Positions 1 to 5,793 are shown, counted from the stretch's first letter. The stretch: DNA of 6,401 bases from Sulfurimonas sp. (GCA_015487435.1 WFPU01000006.1:1-6401), one strand, 5' to 3'. Made by a program: numbers and translations. The notes: generated by a model from the letters alone, not told the origin.

Positions 1-150
1 AGAATATACTGTTAAATTAGAAACTTTTTCGCCAAGTTTGTTACATTTTGGACATGCAATGTCACTTGGAGGATTTGAAGTTGAACAGGCACATCCTGAA
101 TCACAACATCCTTGTTCTTTATATTTAGGCATTTGAGAGAATTGAAACAT
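1..150 (-). CDS. Cys-rich putative metallochaperone (CopZ N-domain-like), partial at C-terminus
   Basis: The first 50 codons of a minus-strand gene are visible with no stop; the rest lies beyond the window edge. The ATG at 148-150 is preferred because the only other early ATG (codon 7) has no purine-rich site ahead of it, although the site ahead of codon 1 is also weak. The protein has six cysteines: a CCDSGCAC cluster (residues 15-22) and a CPKC knuckle (33-36) followed by NKLGEKV and then LTV. The pattern of a Cys cluster, then CPxC-x3-G-x2-V-x3-TV, resembles the zinc/2Fe-2S-binding N-terminal domain of CopZ-type copper chaperones and the small 'iron-sulfur cluster-binding metallochaperone' proteins. 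A role in binding or delivering a metal in the cytoplasm is inferred from this. There is no signal peptide. It is transcribed divergently from ymdB. The family call is moderate because the C-terminal half is missing. Confidence 0.6.
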   Translation of the reverse strand, partial: MFQFSQMPKYKEQGCCDSGCACSTSNPPSDIACPKCNKLGEKVSNLTVYS

Positions 151-186
151 ATATATCGCTTTATTGTTTAAGTATTATTTTGCACT

Positions 187-195
187 ATTATATCA
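187..195 (-). promoter_or_regulatory. Extended -10 promoter for the Cys-rich gene
   Basis: Read on the minus strand, this is TGATATAAT, a perfect extended -10 element (TGn plus TATAAT) 37 nt before the ATG. An AT-rich stretch lies upstream and there is no clear -35, as is common for sigma70 promoters in Campylobacterota. It overlaps the left arm of the inverted repeat at 189-218. Confidence 0.55.
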
Positions 196-218
196 AAAAA
201 ATCAATAAATTTGATATA
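189..218. repeat. 9-bp inverted repeat spanning the divergent promoters (possible operator)
   Basis: TATATCAAA (189-197) and TTTGATATA (210-218) are perfect reverse complements separated by 12 nt, with arm centres 21 bp apart (two helical turns). An additional ATCAA half-site lies at 201-205, giving three ATCAA/TTGAT units about 9-10 bp apart. The arms contain most of both divergent -10 elements, so a protein bound here could block both genes. The repeat may instead simply follow from two TGATAT-type -10 elements facing away from each other. Confidence 0.45.
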
Positions 219-220
219 CT
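212..220 (+). promoter_or_regulatory. Extended -10 promoter for ymdB
   Basis: TGATATACT is an extended -10 (TGn plus TATACT) 41 nt upstream of the ymdB ATG. No good -35 is visible. An alternative TAAAAT lies at 223-228. The ribosome binding site of ymdB is a modest TTGGAT (248-253). Confidence 0.45.
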
Positions 221-261
221 TCTAAAATTATAAAACACACATTTAAATTGGATAATTATAT

Positions 262-1071
262 ATGAGAATAGCATTTATAGGTGATATAGTTGGACGTCCT
301 GGACGGGAGATGTTGAAAAAATATCTATCAAATATAAAAAAAGAACATAACATTGATTTTATTATAGCTAACTATGAAAATGCTTCTCATGGCTTTGGTA
401 TTACTTCAAAAAATGCAAATGAGCTTTTGGGATATGGGATTGATGTTATGACCGGCGGGAATCATTCTTGGGATAAAAAAGATGTAGTGGCTTTATTTGA
501 TACTCATGAGATTCTTCGTCCACACAACTACCCTCCAGAAGTTGAAGGGACTGGTTGTAAAGTATACGAAGTAAATGGCGAAAGTATTGCTGTTTTAAAT
601 CTTATGGGGCATTATGGTATGCCTATGAGTGAAAATGCTTTTCGTGTAGGTAAAGCTACATGTGCAGAGTTAAAAGAGCAGGGTGTTAAAAATATATTTA
701 TTGATTTTCATGCTGAAGTTAGTAGTGAAAAACGTGGAATGATGATGCTTCTTCAAGGTGAAGTTAGTGCTATCATCGGAACTCATACACATATATCTAG
801 TGATGATTTTCAAATTGTAAATGGTACTGCATATTTGAGTGATATTGGTTTAACAGGGTGCAGAGATAATGTAATTGGGATGGATTCAAAAGTTCCGCTA
901 AAACAATTTTTGACAGGTATGAAAGGTCATTTTGACATACCTAAAAAGTGTAAAAAAATTCTTCAAGTAGCTGTTATGGATTTAAAAGATGGAAAATGTA
1001 CAAGTGCATATAAATTAAAATATTTTGATGATGATAGAATCATTAAAACTGATGCATGGTTAGAAGACTAA
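262..1071 (+). CDS. ymdB: YmdB-family dimetal phosphodiesterase (TIGR00282 metallophosphoesterase)
   Basis: The 269-residue protein matches the length of the YmdB/DR1281 family (about 260-270). The metal-binding set is intact and lies at the positions I recall for Bacillus subtilis YmdB: D8 in the GDIVG motif, E39 and N40 in NYENASHG, N67 and H68 in GGNHSWD, H150 in DFHAE, and H175 and H177 in GTHTH. B. subtilis YmdB is a cytoplasmic phosphodiesterase that hydrolyses 2',3'-cyclic nucleotides and affects biofilm formation and motility; the same activity is inferred here, but the biological role in this lineage is not shown. There is no signal peptide or membrane segment. The start is the ATG after TTGGAT with about 8 nt spacing. 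The gene stands alone on the plus strand, divergent from the Cys-rich gene. Its TAA stop (1069-1071) interlocks with the stop of the convergent neighbour, leaving no room for a separate terminator. Confidence 0.9.
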   Translation: MRIAFIGDIVGRPGREMLKKYLSNIKKEHNIDFIIANYENASHGFGITSKNANELLGYGIDVMTGGNHSWDKKDVVALFDTHEILRPHNYPPEVEGTGCKVYEVNGESIAVLNLMGHYGMPMSENAFRVGKATCAELKEQGVKNIFIDFHAEVSSEKRGMMMLLQGEVSAIIGTHTHISSDDFQIVNGTAYLSDIGLTGCRDNVIGMDSKVPLKQFLTGMKGHFDIPKKCKKILQVAVMDLKDGKCTSAYKLKYFDDDRIIKTDAWLED

Positions 1072-1535
1072 GCCGTAATCTGGTAGTAGCTATTGTTTGA
1101 AATATAAGTATTAACCATTTTAATTTTTAAAAATGACTCTTTTAAATCTTTAACCTCTTGCGGTAAATTTTGATTTATTTTTTGAGTGTTATATTTTACA
1201 GTTGGTTGATTTTTTGGCATAAGTGAAAACATAGTTGAGTTAGCAGTATAAGCAGATGAAGCCTTAATTTGTGAGTTCATTATTATAAACTTAGTGGTTT
1301 GATTATTTTGAGTATTTTGTTCAACTTGTTGTTGAATTTGAGCTTTTGTTTTTAATGCTTTATAGTCTGTTAAGTGATTTATTGGAGTGTTTGCTAGCGG
1401 TTTATTTGCATTTTTTAAACTTTTAATATCAAATAATTTATCTGAAGACTGCCCCTTAGATTCCTTATCTTTAGTAGTTTTATCAGTTGTATTGGCGTGT
1501 AAATATGTACTATATGACGATACAAACAAGACCAC
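1068..1535 (-). CDS. Hypothetical secreted-like small protein, start uncertain
   Basis: I do not recognise this gene. The longest reading is 155 residues from GTG at 1533-1535. The best ribosome binding site, AAGGGAG (1535-1541), overlaps that GTG but lies 5 nt ahead of a TTG at 1527-1529 (codon 3), so a TTG start giving 153 residues is at least as likely. A TAG in frame at 1545-1547 closes the frame upstream. The N-terminus (VVLFVSSYSTYLHA, then NTTDK) looks like the end of a Sec signal peptide with cleavage after LHA, but a charged start is missing; it would be present if the frame reached the AAG GGA codons just upstream. The remainder is hydrophilic, rich in Lys, Asn, Gln, Thr and Ser, with no Cys, Trp or Arg and one Gly, and a Gln/Asn-rich middle. 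A periplasmic or exported protein is inferred. It is unrelated to its neighbours and may be lineage-specific or decaying. Confidence 0.5.
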   Translation of the reverse strand: MVLFVSSYSTYLHANTTDKTTKDKESKGQSSDKLFDIKSLKNANKPLANTPINHLTDYKALKTKAQIQQQVEQNTQNNQTTKFIIMNSQIKASSAYTANSTMFSLMPKNQPTVKYNTQKINQNLPQEVKDLKESFLKIKMVNTYISNNSYYQITA

Positions 1536-1575
1536 TCCCTTTACCTATTGTCGTCAATTGTAATTTAAATTAACT

Positions 1576-1581
1576 TTTATA
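1576..1581 (-). promoter_or_regulatory. Candidate -10 for the hypothetical gene
   Basis: Minus-strand TATAAA lies about 40 nt ahead of the gene start and downstream of the dnaX operon terminator, where a separate promoter would be expected. No good -35 or TGn element accompanies it, so this is weak. Confidence 0.3.
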
Positions 1582-1627
1582 CTACTTAAGTCATTAGGAC
1601 ATATTTAACAAATTATCGATAAAGAGT

Positions 1628-1660
1628 AAAAAAAATTAAATTCTAAGTCAAGCTTAAAAT
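1628..1660 (-). terminator. Hairpin plus T-tract terminator of the rho-murI-dnaX operon (palindrome copy B)
   Basis: On the minus strand, ATTTTAAG (1660-1653), loop CTTGA, and CTTAGAAT (1647-1640) form an 8-bp stem with one G-U pair. TTAA and a run of eight T (1635-1628) follow. It lies about 110 nt after the dnaX stop. The stem is AT-rich, so termination may be incomplete. It shares the AGCTTGACT core and 26 of 33 aligned bases with the palindrome in the dnaX leader, read in the opposite direction, which suggests that a repeat copy was recruited as a terminator. Confidence 0.55.
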
Positions 1661-1671
1661 GATAGTAATTT

Positions 1672-1726
1672 CGTCATTCTGGATTGTGCACTCTAAAGGT
1701 ATTACAGGCATTCAGAATCTAATACC
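1672..1726 (+). repeat. Palindromic element (copy C), longer interior
   Basis: It begins CGTCATTCTG (1672-1681) and ends CAGAATCTAAT (1713-1723), the same termini as the hairpin at 3470-3500 (CGTCACTCT and AGAGTCTAAT), but the interior differs and is longer. ATTCTG (1676-1681) and CAGAAT (1713-1718) are the inverted arms. A second inverted pair, AGGTATTA (1697-1704) and TAATACCT (1720-1727), overlaps the right end. It lies head to head with copy B. The gene-free stretch 1536-1772 contains copies B and C, the candidate -10, and otherwise only AT-rich sequence. Confidence 0.45.
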
Positions 1727-1772
1727 TAAATTGTTTACAAAGTTCAATTAACTTGTAAAAACACCAAAATTA

Positions 1773-3458
1773 TTAAACTTTAGACTGAATTGTTATCTTA
1801 TTTGCTTCAAATAACTCTATAGCTTTTGCAACCATAGGCTCGTTTTTTATCTCTTGTGAGTTAATTTCTTTCGTGTTATCTGTGCTTTTACAGTTAGTTA
1901 TGCATGAAGAATTTTCACCAATTTCAGCATCACTAATCATGGAATTTGATTGTGCTTCATTCATAATAGGTTGTTGAAATTGCTCTGGTATAACTTCTTT
2001 GGTTTGCTCTTTTAATTTTTTTGTGCATTGTACATTTTTTATTTTTGTATTAAATCCAAATAGCTCTCTTACTAGTTGCTTTATAGCTGGATACCCATGT
2101 TTTAAAGCCTGTTTGCACTCCTCAGTAGTACAACTTTCCCATGTTAAAACTTCATTTTCATAAGAGATAAATGAGACACTTTTAGAAAAACAATCACCTA
2201 ATTTTGCATTTCTATCTTTTATATTTATCACAAGCATATTAAATATATTTGAGTATTTATCATCAACAGATACGACTGCAATAGGCTCAGTAACTATCTC
2301 TTCTTTTTTTGTTTCTTGTATTGGAATCTCTTTCGTTTTTTGGATTATTGGTGTTTCTAGCAAATCAACTGGATCTAAATCACTCCGTTGAATCTCTTTT
2401 TGAAGAGATTCTATCATTTGATCTATCTCTTTTATTCGAAGTGCTTCAATCATTTTGAAAAATATAAGTGAAAGTACAAATGAGCCATCTGCATTTATGG
2501 CAAAAAGAGATTTTGAATCACTTAAAATTCTAAAAAATCTGTCTATAATAAGAGTTGAAAATAGGGCATCATTAGAGTACAATCTTTCTTTTACATAAGC
2601 GATAAGCTCATCTACAACCATCTCACTTTCATAATCTTCTAAAATTTTTGTAAACTCAACGATTTTTGCATAATCTTTAACAAAAATTGCACTAAAGAGA
2701 TTATCCAAAAATTTTGGATCAACTAAACCTAACATATCTGTAACAGTAGCTATATCTACATGATTTTTAGAGTAAATTATGGCTTGATCCAGTAGCGTAA
2801 GAGTGTCTCTCAAACTTCCACTACCACTTCGAGCTAAAATCTCTAAAGCATCAGTATCATAAGTGATTTGTTCTAAATTTAATATGTGAGAGAGATGGGC
2901 TACAATTTTACTAGTAGCGATACTTTTAAACCTAAAATGTTGGGTACGACTAAGTATAGTAGCTGGTAATTTTAAAGGGTCTGTAGTAGCTAAAATGAAT
3001 TTTACATACTCAGGTGGTTCTTCTAGTGTTTTTAGAAGTGCATTAAAAGCTTCTTTTGTAAGCATATGTACTTCATCGATGATAAATATTTTGTATCTAG
3101 CAGTAGCTGGTCTATACTTCGTTTGTTCTATTAAATCACGAATATCATCTATCTTTCTAGAACTAGCAGCATCCATCTCAACAATATCAACATGACGATT
3201 TTCTAATGCATTTATACAATTTTGACAAGTTCCACATGGAAGATGAGAGATGCCATTCTCACATATGAGTGCTTTTGCAAAGATACGAGCAGTTGAAGTC
3301 TTACCACTCCCTCTAAGACCTGAAAAAAGGTAGGCATGTGAGAGTCTGTTTGAGTCAAGTGCTAAAGATAAAGTTTGAGCAATGGTCTCTTGTCCAATTA
3401 GCTCATCAAAATTTATAGGTCTGTATTTTCTAGCTAGTACTTCAAAAGACTCTTTCAC
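1773..3458 (-). CDS. dnaX: DNA polymerase III subunit tau/gamma (clamp-loader ATPase)
   Basis: This is the ATPase core of the clamp loader, which loads the sliding clamp onto primed DNA at the replication fork. Visible parts: Walker A GLRGSGKT (residues 47-54, K53), a zinc site at C66, C75, C78 and C81 (same spacing as E. coli), Walker B IIDEVH (D128, E129), a sensor/arginine-finger motif SRT (170-172, where most family members have SRC), and sensor 2 GSLRD (R217). Residues about 230-365 fit the oligomerisation domain III. A charged linker (370-398) leads to a tau-like C-terminal domain (about 403-475), then a second polar linker and a terminal PMVAKAIELFEANK motif typical of DnaX tails. The 561 residues are shorter than E. 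coli tau (643). The start is GTG with GGAGAG (3464-3469) 5 nt ahead. It is the last gene of the rho-murI-dnaX run, with a possible promoter of its own at 3509-3517. Confidence 0.95.
   Translation of the reverse strand: MKESFEVLARKYRPINFDELIGQETIAQTLSLALDSNRLSHAYLFSGLRGSGKTSTARIFAKALICENGISHLPCGTCQNCINALENRHVDIVEMDAASSRKIDDIRDLIEQTKYRPATARYKIFIIDEVHMLTKEAFNALLKTLEEPPEYVKFILATTDPLKLPATILSRTQHFRFKSIATSKIVAHLSHILNLEQITYDTDALEILARSGSGSLRDTLTLLDQAIIYSKNHVDIATVTDMLGLVDPKFLDNLFSAIFVKDYAKIVEFTKILEDYESEMVVDELIAYVKERLYSNDALFSTLIIDRFFRILSDSKSLFAINADGSFVLSLIFFKMIEALRIKEIDQMIESLQKEIQRSDLDPVDLLETPIIQKTKEIPIQETKKEEIVTEPIAVVSVDDKYSNIFNMLVINIKDRNAKLGDCFSKSVSFISYENEVLTWESCTTEECKQALKHGYPAIKQLVRELFGFNTKIKNVQCTKKLKEQTKEVIPEQFQQPIMNEAQSNSMISDAEIGENSSCITNCKSTDNTKEINSQEIKNEPMVAKAIELFEANKITIQSKV
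2304..2310 (-). other. Candidate slippery A7 run for a short gamma form of DnaX
   Basis: On the minus strand, codons ACA AAA AAA GAA (T383-K385) contain the heptamer A AAA AAA, in the right phase for -1 slippage. The -1 frame reads RRDSY and then TGA, giving a product of about 390 residues ending in the linker after domain III, where gamma-type products end in other bacteria. No strong downstream stem or upstream Shine-Dalgarno stimulator is visible. Another A7 run occurs in the gene, so chance is a real possibility. Confidence 0.25.
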
Positions 3459-3463
3459 TATAT

Positions 3464-3469
3464 CTCTCC
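3464..3469 (-). promoter_or_regulatory. Ribosome binding site of dnaX
   Basis: Minus-strand GGAGAG is 5 nt before the GTG start and fixes that start. It lies only 3 nt from the hairpin at 3473-3493, whose CTCTC segment could also pair with its GAGAG. Confidence 0.7.
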
Positions 3470-3500
3470 GTCACTCTCAGCTTGACTGAGAGTCTAATTT
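3470..3500 (+). repeat. Perfect palindromic element (copy A) in the dnaX leader
   Basis: ACTCTCAG (3473-3480), loop CTTGA, and CTGAGAGT (3486-3493) form a perfect 8-bp hairpin flanked by CGTC and CTAATTT. On the plus strand it is followed by a T-rich tract, but no plus-strand gene needs a terminator here. On the minus strand it is followed by GACGGAGAG, not by a T-tract, so it should not stop murI-dnaX read-through. It shares its core and termini with the elements at 1628-1660 and 1672-1726. Confidence 0.65.
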
Positions 3501-3508
3501 TTAGAAAG

Positions 3509-3517
3509 ATTTTAGCA
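3509..3517 (-). promoter_or_regulatory. Candidate extended -10 promoter of dnaX
   Basis: Minus-strand TGCTAAAAT is an extended -10 in the murI-dnaX gap. A start near 3502 would give a leader of about 45 nt beginning just before the palindrome. There is no -35. It would allow dnaX expression apart from rho and murI. Confidence 0.4.
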
Positions 3518-3544
3518 TGATTAGTGTTAATTTCTTATAAGTTT

Positions 3545-4294
3545 TTAGTTAATGTTTAGCCATATATTTGCTATATCTTTTAAAGCATCTGGATTTTCAG
3601 AAGCGAAAAATTTTAGCTTTGGATTTTTATATTTTAAAGTAAGTTTGAATTTACTTTGAAGTTGTTCAACTATAGCTTCACCAGAGTGAATTAGTTTAGT
3701 GCCTTTTCCAAAGTAAGATTGTAGTTCATCTTTTAAAAGTGGAAAATGTGTGCATCCAAGTATTAGAGCATCTGGGCTTTGTTTGATATCACTAAAATAA
3801 TGTTTAAACATTTCATTTAAAATAGCACCGCTAAATATCTCCTCTTCTACAAGTGGAACAAAAAGTGAAGTAGCTTTTGCATCTAAGTTTTTAAAGCCTT
3901 TGTTTTTTAAACCAATCTCATAAGCATTAGAGTTTATAGTAGCTTTAGTTGCAATAATTAGAATATTTGAATTTTTATTTTTAAGTGAGTTATTACAAGC
4001 TAATATCCCAGCTTCAACAACCCCGATAATAGGGCATTTAGAAGATTCTCTCATCTCATTAAGGGCGTAAGCACTTACGGTATTACAAGCTACAATTATA
4101 AGGTCTAGTTCAAAGTTTTTGAAAAACTCTATAGCTTCAATGCCGTAGCGAATGATAGTGTTTTTATCTTTAGTCCCATAAGGTACACGAGCAGTATCCC
4201 CATAGTAAATAATCTCTTCAAAAAGAGAGTGCTCAAGCATTGATTTTACAACACTTAAACCACCAATTCCACTATCAAAGACCCCAATTTTCAT
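3545..4294 (-). CDS. murI: Glutamate racemase
   Basis: MurI interconverts L- and D-glutamate without a cofactor in the cytoplasm, supplying the D-Glu that MurD adds to the peptidoglycan stem peptide. The 249-residue protein has the full Asp/Glu racemase signature: FDSGIGGLS with D7 and S8, YYGDTARVPYG (30-40), the first catalytic Cys in VACNT (C70), the second in GCTHFPLL (C181) with H183 beside it, and a VEEE segment (149-152). C70 and C181 fall on the numbers I recall for Helicobacter pylori MurI, in keeping with the inferred lineage. The ATG start is only 2 nt after the rho stop (TAA TT ATG) and no strong ribosome binding site is visible, so translation is probably coupled to rho. dnaX follows 86 nt downstream. 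All key residues are intact. Confidence 0.95.
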   Translation of the reverse strand: MKIGVFDSGIGGLSVVKSMLEHSLFEEIIYYGDTARVPYGTKDKNTIIRYGIEAIEFFKNFELDLIIVACNTVSAYALNEMRESSKCPIIGVVEAGILACNNSLKNKNSNILIIATKATINSNAYEIGLKNKGFKNLDAKATSLFVPLVEEEIFSGAILNEMFKHYFSDIKQSPDALILGCTHFPLLKDELQSYFGKGTKLIHSGEAIVEQLQSKFKLTLKYKNPKLKFFASENPDALKDIANIWLNIN

Positions 4295-4296
4295 AA

Positions 4297-5646
4297 TTAT
4301 TGAGTATTCATACTTTCAAGAAATTCTTCATTGGTAACTTTTTTACCCATAGTAGTGTATATGAATTTAAGTGCTTCTATCTCGTTGTCTTGTTTGTTCA
4401 TCATTGAACGTAAGATAAATACTTTTTGTAGTTTTTCCTCGCCAATGAGTAGTTCATCTTTACGAGTTCCAGATTTAAGAACATCAATAGCTGGGTAAAT
4501 TCTTCTATCTGCAATTTTTCTATCAAGAACAACTTCACTATTACCGGTACCTTTGAACTCTTCAAAAATAACTTCATCCATACGGCTACCCGTATCAATT
4601 AGTGCAGTTGCAATGATTGTTAGGCTTCCACCATTTTCGATGTTCCTAGCTGCTCCAAAAAAGCGTTTTGGTTTATGAAGAGCATTTGCGTCAACACCAC
4701 CTGAAAGTACTTTACCACTTGATGGAGTAGCTGTGTTGTACGCTCTTGCTAATCGAGTGATAGAGTCAAGTAAAATAACTACATCTTTTCCAAGCTCAAC
4801 ACGACGTTTAGCTTTTTCAATAACCATCTCAGCTACTTTAACATGGTTTTTTGCAGGCATATCAAAAGTTGAACTATAAACTTCACCCTTAACACTTCTT
4901 TCCATATCTGTAACTTCCTCTGGACGCTCATCAACTAAAAGTACGATTAAATCAATCTCAGGATGGTTTGTAGTAATACCATGAGCAATCTCTTTAAGCA
5001 TCTCTGTCTTACCACTTCTTGGAGGAGCAACGATAAGGCCACGCTGACCTTTACCAATAGGACAAAATAGATCCATCATACGACCAGTTAAACCTTTTTC
5101 ATTGTACTCAAGTTTAATTTGGTCTAACGCATAAAGTGGTGTAAGATTTTCAAAAAGTGGACGCTTTTTAGATTCTTCTGGTGGGAGTGAGTTTACCGCT
5201 TCTATTTTAATTAAAGCATTATATCTTTCTTGGTCTTTAGGGGGGCGAACTTGACCAGTTACAACATCACCATTTCTTAGTGCAAACCTTTTAATTTGAG
5301 TGTTTGAAACATAAGAATCATTTTCACTATCATTAAAACTTTTATCAATTGAGCGGATAAAACCGTATCCATCTTGCATAATCTCTAAAATACCACTAAA
5401 AAGGATATAACCACCTTGTTCAGTTTGAGCTTTTAGAATTTCAAAAATAACATCTTGGCGTTTAAGTTCTTGTGGGTTTTCAACTTTAAGTTCTATAGCT
5501 AGTGCAGTTAATGCCTCTATACTACTAGCACGAAGTTCTTCGACACTTGCACCTTTTACGGGCTTATGAGAACGAGTTTTAGTGTTGGCTTTGTTTGGAT
5601 TGCTTTTGTTGTTAGTGCGGGGTTTTTGTGAATTGTTTTCACTCAT
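4297..5646 (-). CDS. rho: Transcription termination factor Rho
   Basis: Rho is a homohexameric RNA-dependent ATPase and translocase that pulls nascent RNA from RNA polymerase. Domains in order: a polar, Asn/Lys/Ser-rich N-terminal extension (residues 1-32), a Rho_N helical domain (about 33-76), a cold-shock-like RNA-binding domain with GYGFIRS (93-99), and the RecA-type motor. In the motor are Walker A APPRSGKT (207-214, K213), catalytic VDERPEE (E240), Walker B ILLDS (D294), the Q-loop around LSGGVDANALHKPKRFF (314-330), and SGTRKDELL with the presumed arginine finger R395. These sit exactly 29 residues later than in E. coli Rho (419 residues), so the length difference is the N-terminal tail. 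The P-loop has R-S where E. coli has K-A. The ATG is 10 nt after a weak AAGG. It is the first gene of the operon, behind a near-consensus promoter. Confidence 0.97.
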   Translation of the reverse strand: MSENNSQKPRTNNKSNPNKANTKTRSHKPVKGASVEELRASSIEALTALAIELKVENPQELKRQDVIFEILKAQTEQGGYILFSGILEIMQDGYGFIRSIDKSFNDSENDSYVSNTQIKRFALRNGDVVTGQVRPPKDQERYNALIKIEAVNSLPPEESKKRPLFENLTPLYALDQIKLEYNEKGLTGRMMDLFCPIGKGQRGLIVAPPRSGKTEMLKEIAHGITTNHPEIDLIVLLVDERPEEVTDMERSVKGEVYSSTFDMPAKNHVKVAEMVIEKAKRRVELGKDVVILLDSITRLARAYNTATPSSGKVLSGGVDANALHKPKRFFGAARNIENGGSLTIIATALIDTGSRMDEVIFEEFKGTGNSEVVLDRKIADRRIYPAIDVLKSGTRKDELLIGEEKLQKVFILRSMMNKQDNEIEALKFIYTTMGKKVTNEEFLESMNTQ

Positions 5647-5660
5647 GAAATATCTGCCTT

Positions 5661-5689
5661 AAATTTCTGGGATTTGTTGTAGGGGAAAG
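5661..5689 (-). promoter_or_regulatory. C-rich, G-poor rut-like stretch in the rho leader
   Basis: The minus-strand leader holds CCCC and CCC tracts with almost no G in otherwise AT-rich sequence, and no strong pairing partner, between the promoter and the rho ATG. Rho loads on unstructured C-rich RNA, and E. coli rho is autoregulated by attenuation in its leader. A similar role here is an inference from composition only. Confidence 0.3.
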
Positions 5690-5719
5690 ATTTTGAGATT
5701 TTATCTCTTTATAAATGTG

Positions 5720-5749
5720 ATTTTACACTAAAGTTTATCTTAATGTCAA
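5720..5749 (-). promoter_or_regulatory. Sigma70 promoter of the rho-murI-dnaX operon
   Basis: On the minus strand, TTGACA (5749-5744, perfect -35) and TAAAAT (5725-5720) are separated by 18 bp. Transcription would start near 5712, giving a leader of about 65 nt. A small GAGAT/ATCTC hairpin (5695-5707) begins the leader. This is the strongest promoter match in the window. Confidence 0.7.
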
Positions 5750-5793
5750 GTTTTTATTAAGTAAACAGATTTTTATTATAGTTATTATCAATA

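Noticed and set aside
1735..1758. Bulged hairpin just after the dnaX stop (TTACAA-GTT with AAC-TTTGTAA)
   Set aside because: The stem is AT-rich with a bulge and no T-tract follows on the minus strand; the hairpin at 1628-1660 is a better terminator.
2026..2032. Second A7 run in dnaX as a frameshift site
   Set aside because: It lies past the tau-type C-terminal domain, and I saw no early stop in the shifted frame over the codons I read. It serves mainly as a sign that A7 runs occur by chance here.
2995..3195. Plus-strand open frame of 66 codons
   Set aside because: It lies wholly within the conserved ATPase core of dnaX on the other strand and has no ribosome binding site or recognisable product.
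3473..3493. Terminator between murI and dnaX
   Set aside because: The stem is strong, but on the transcribed strand it is followed by GACGGAGAG rather than a T-tract.
4401..4598. Minus-strand open frame of 65 codons
   Set aside because: It is a shifted frame within the conserved motor domain of rho; the product shows no coherent features.
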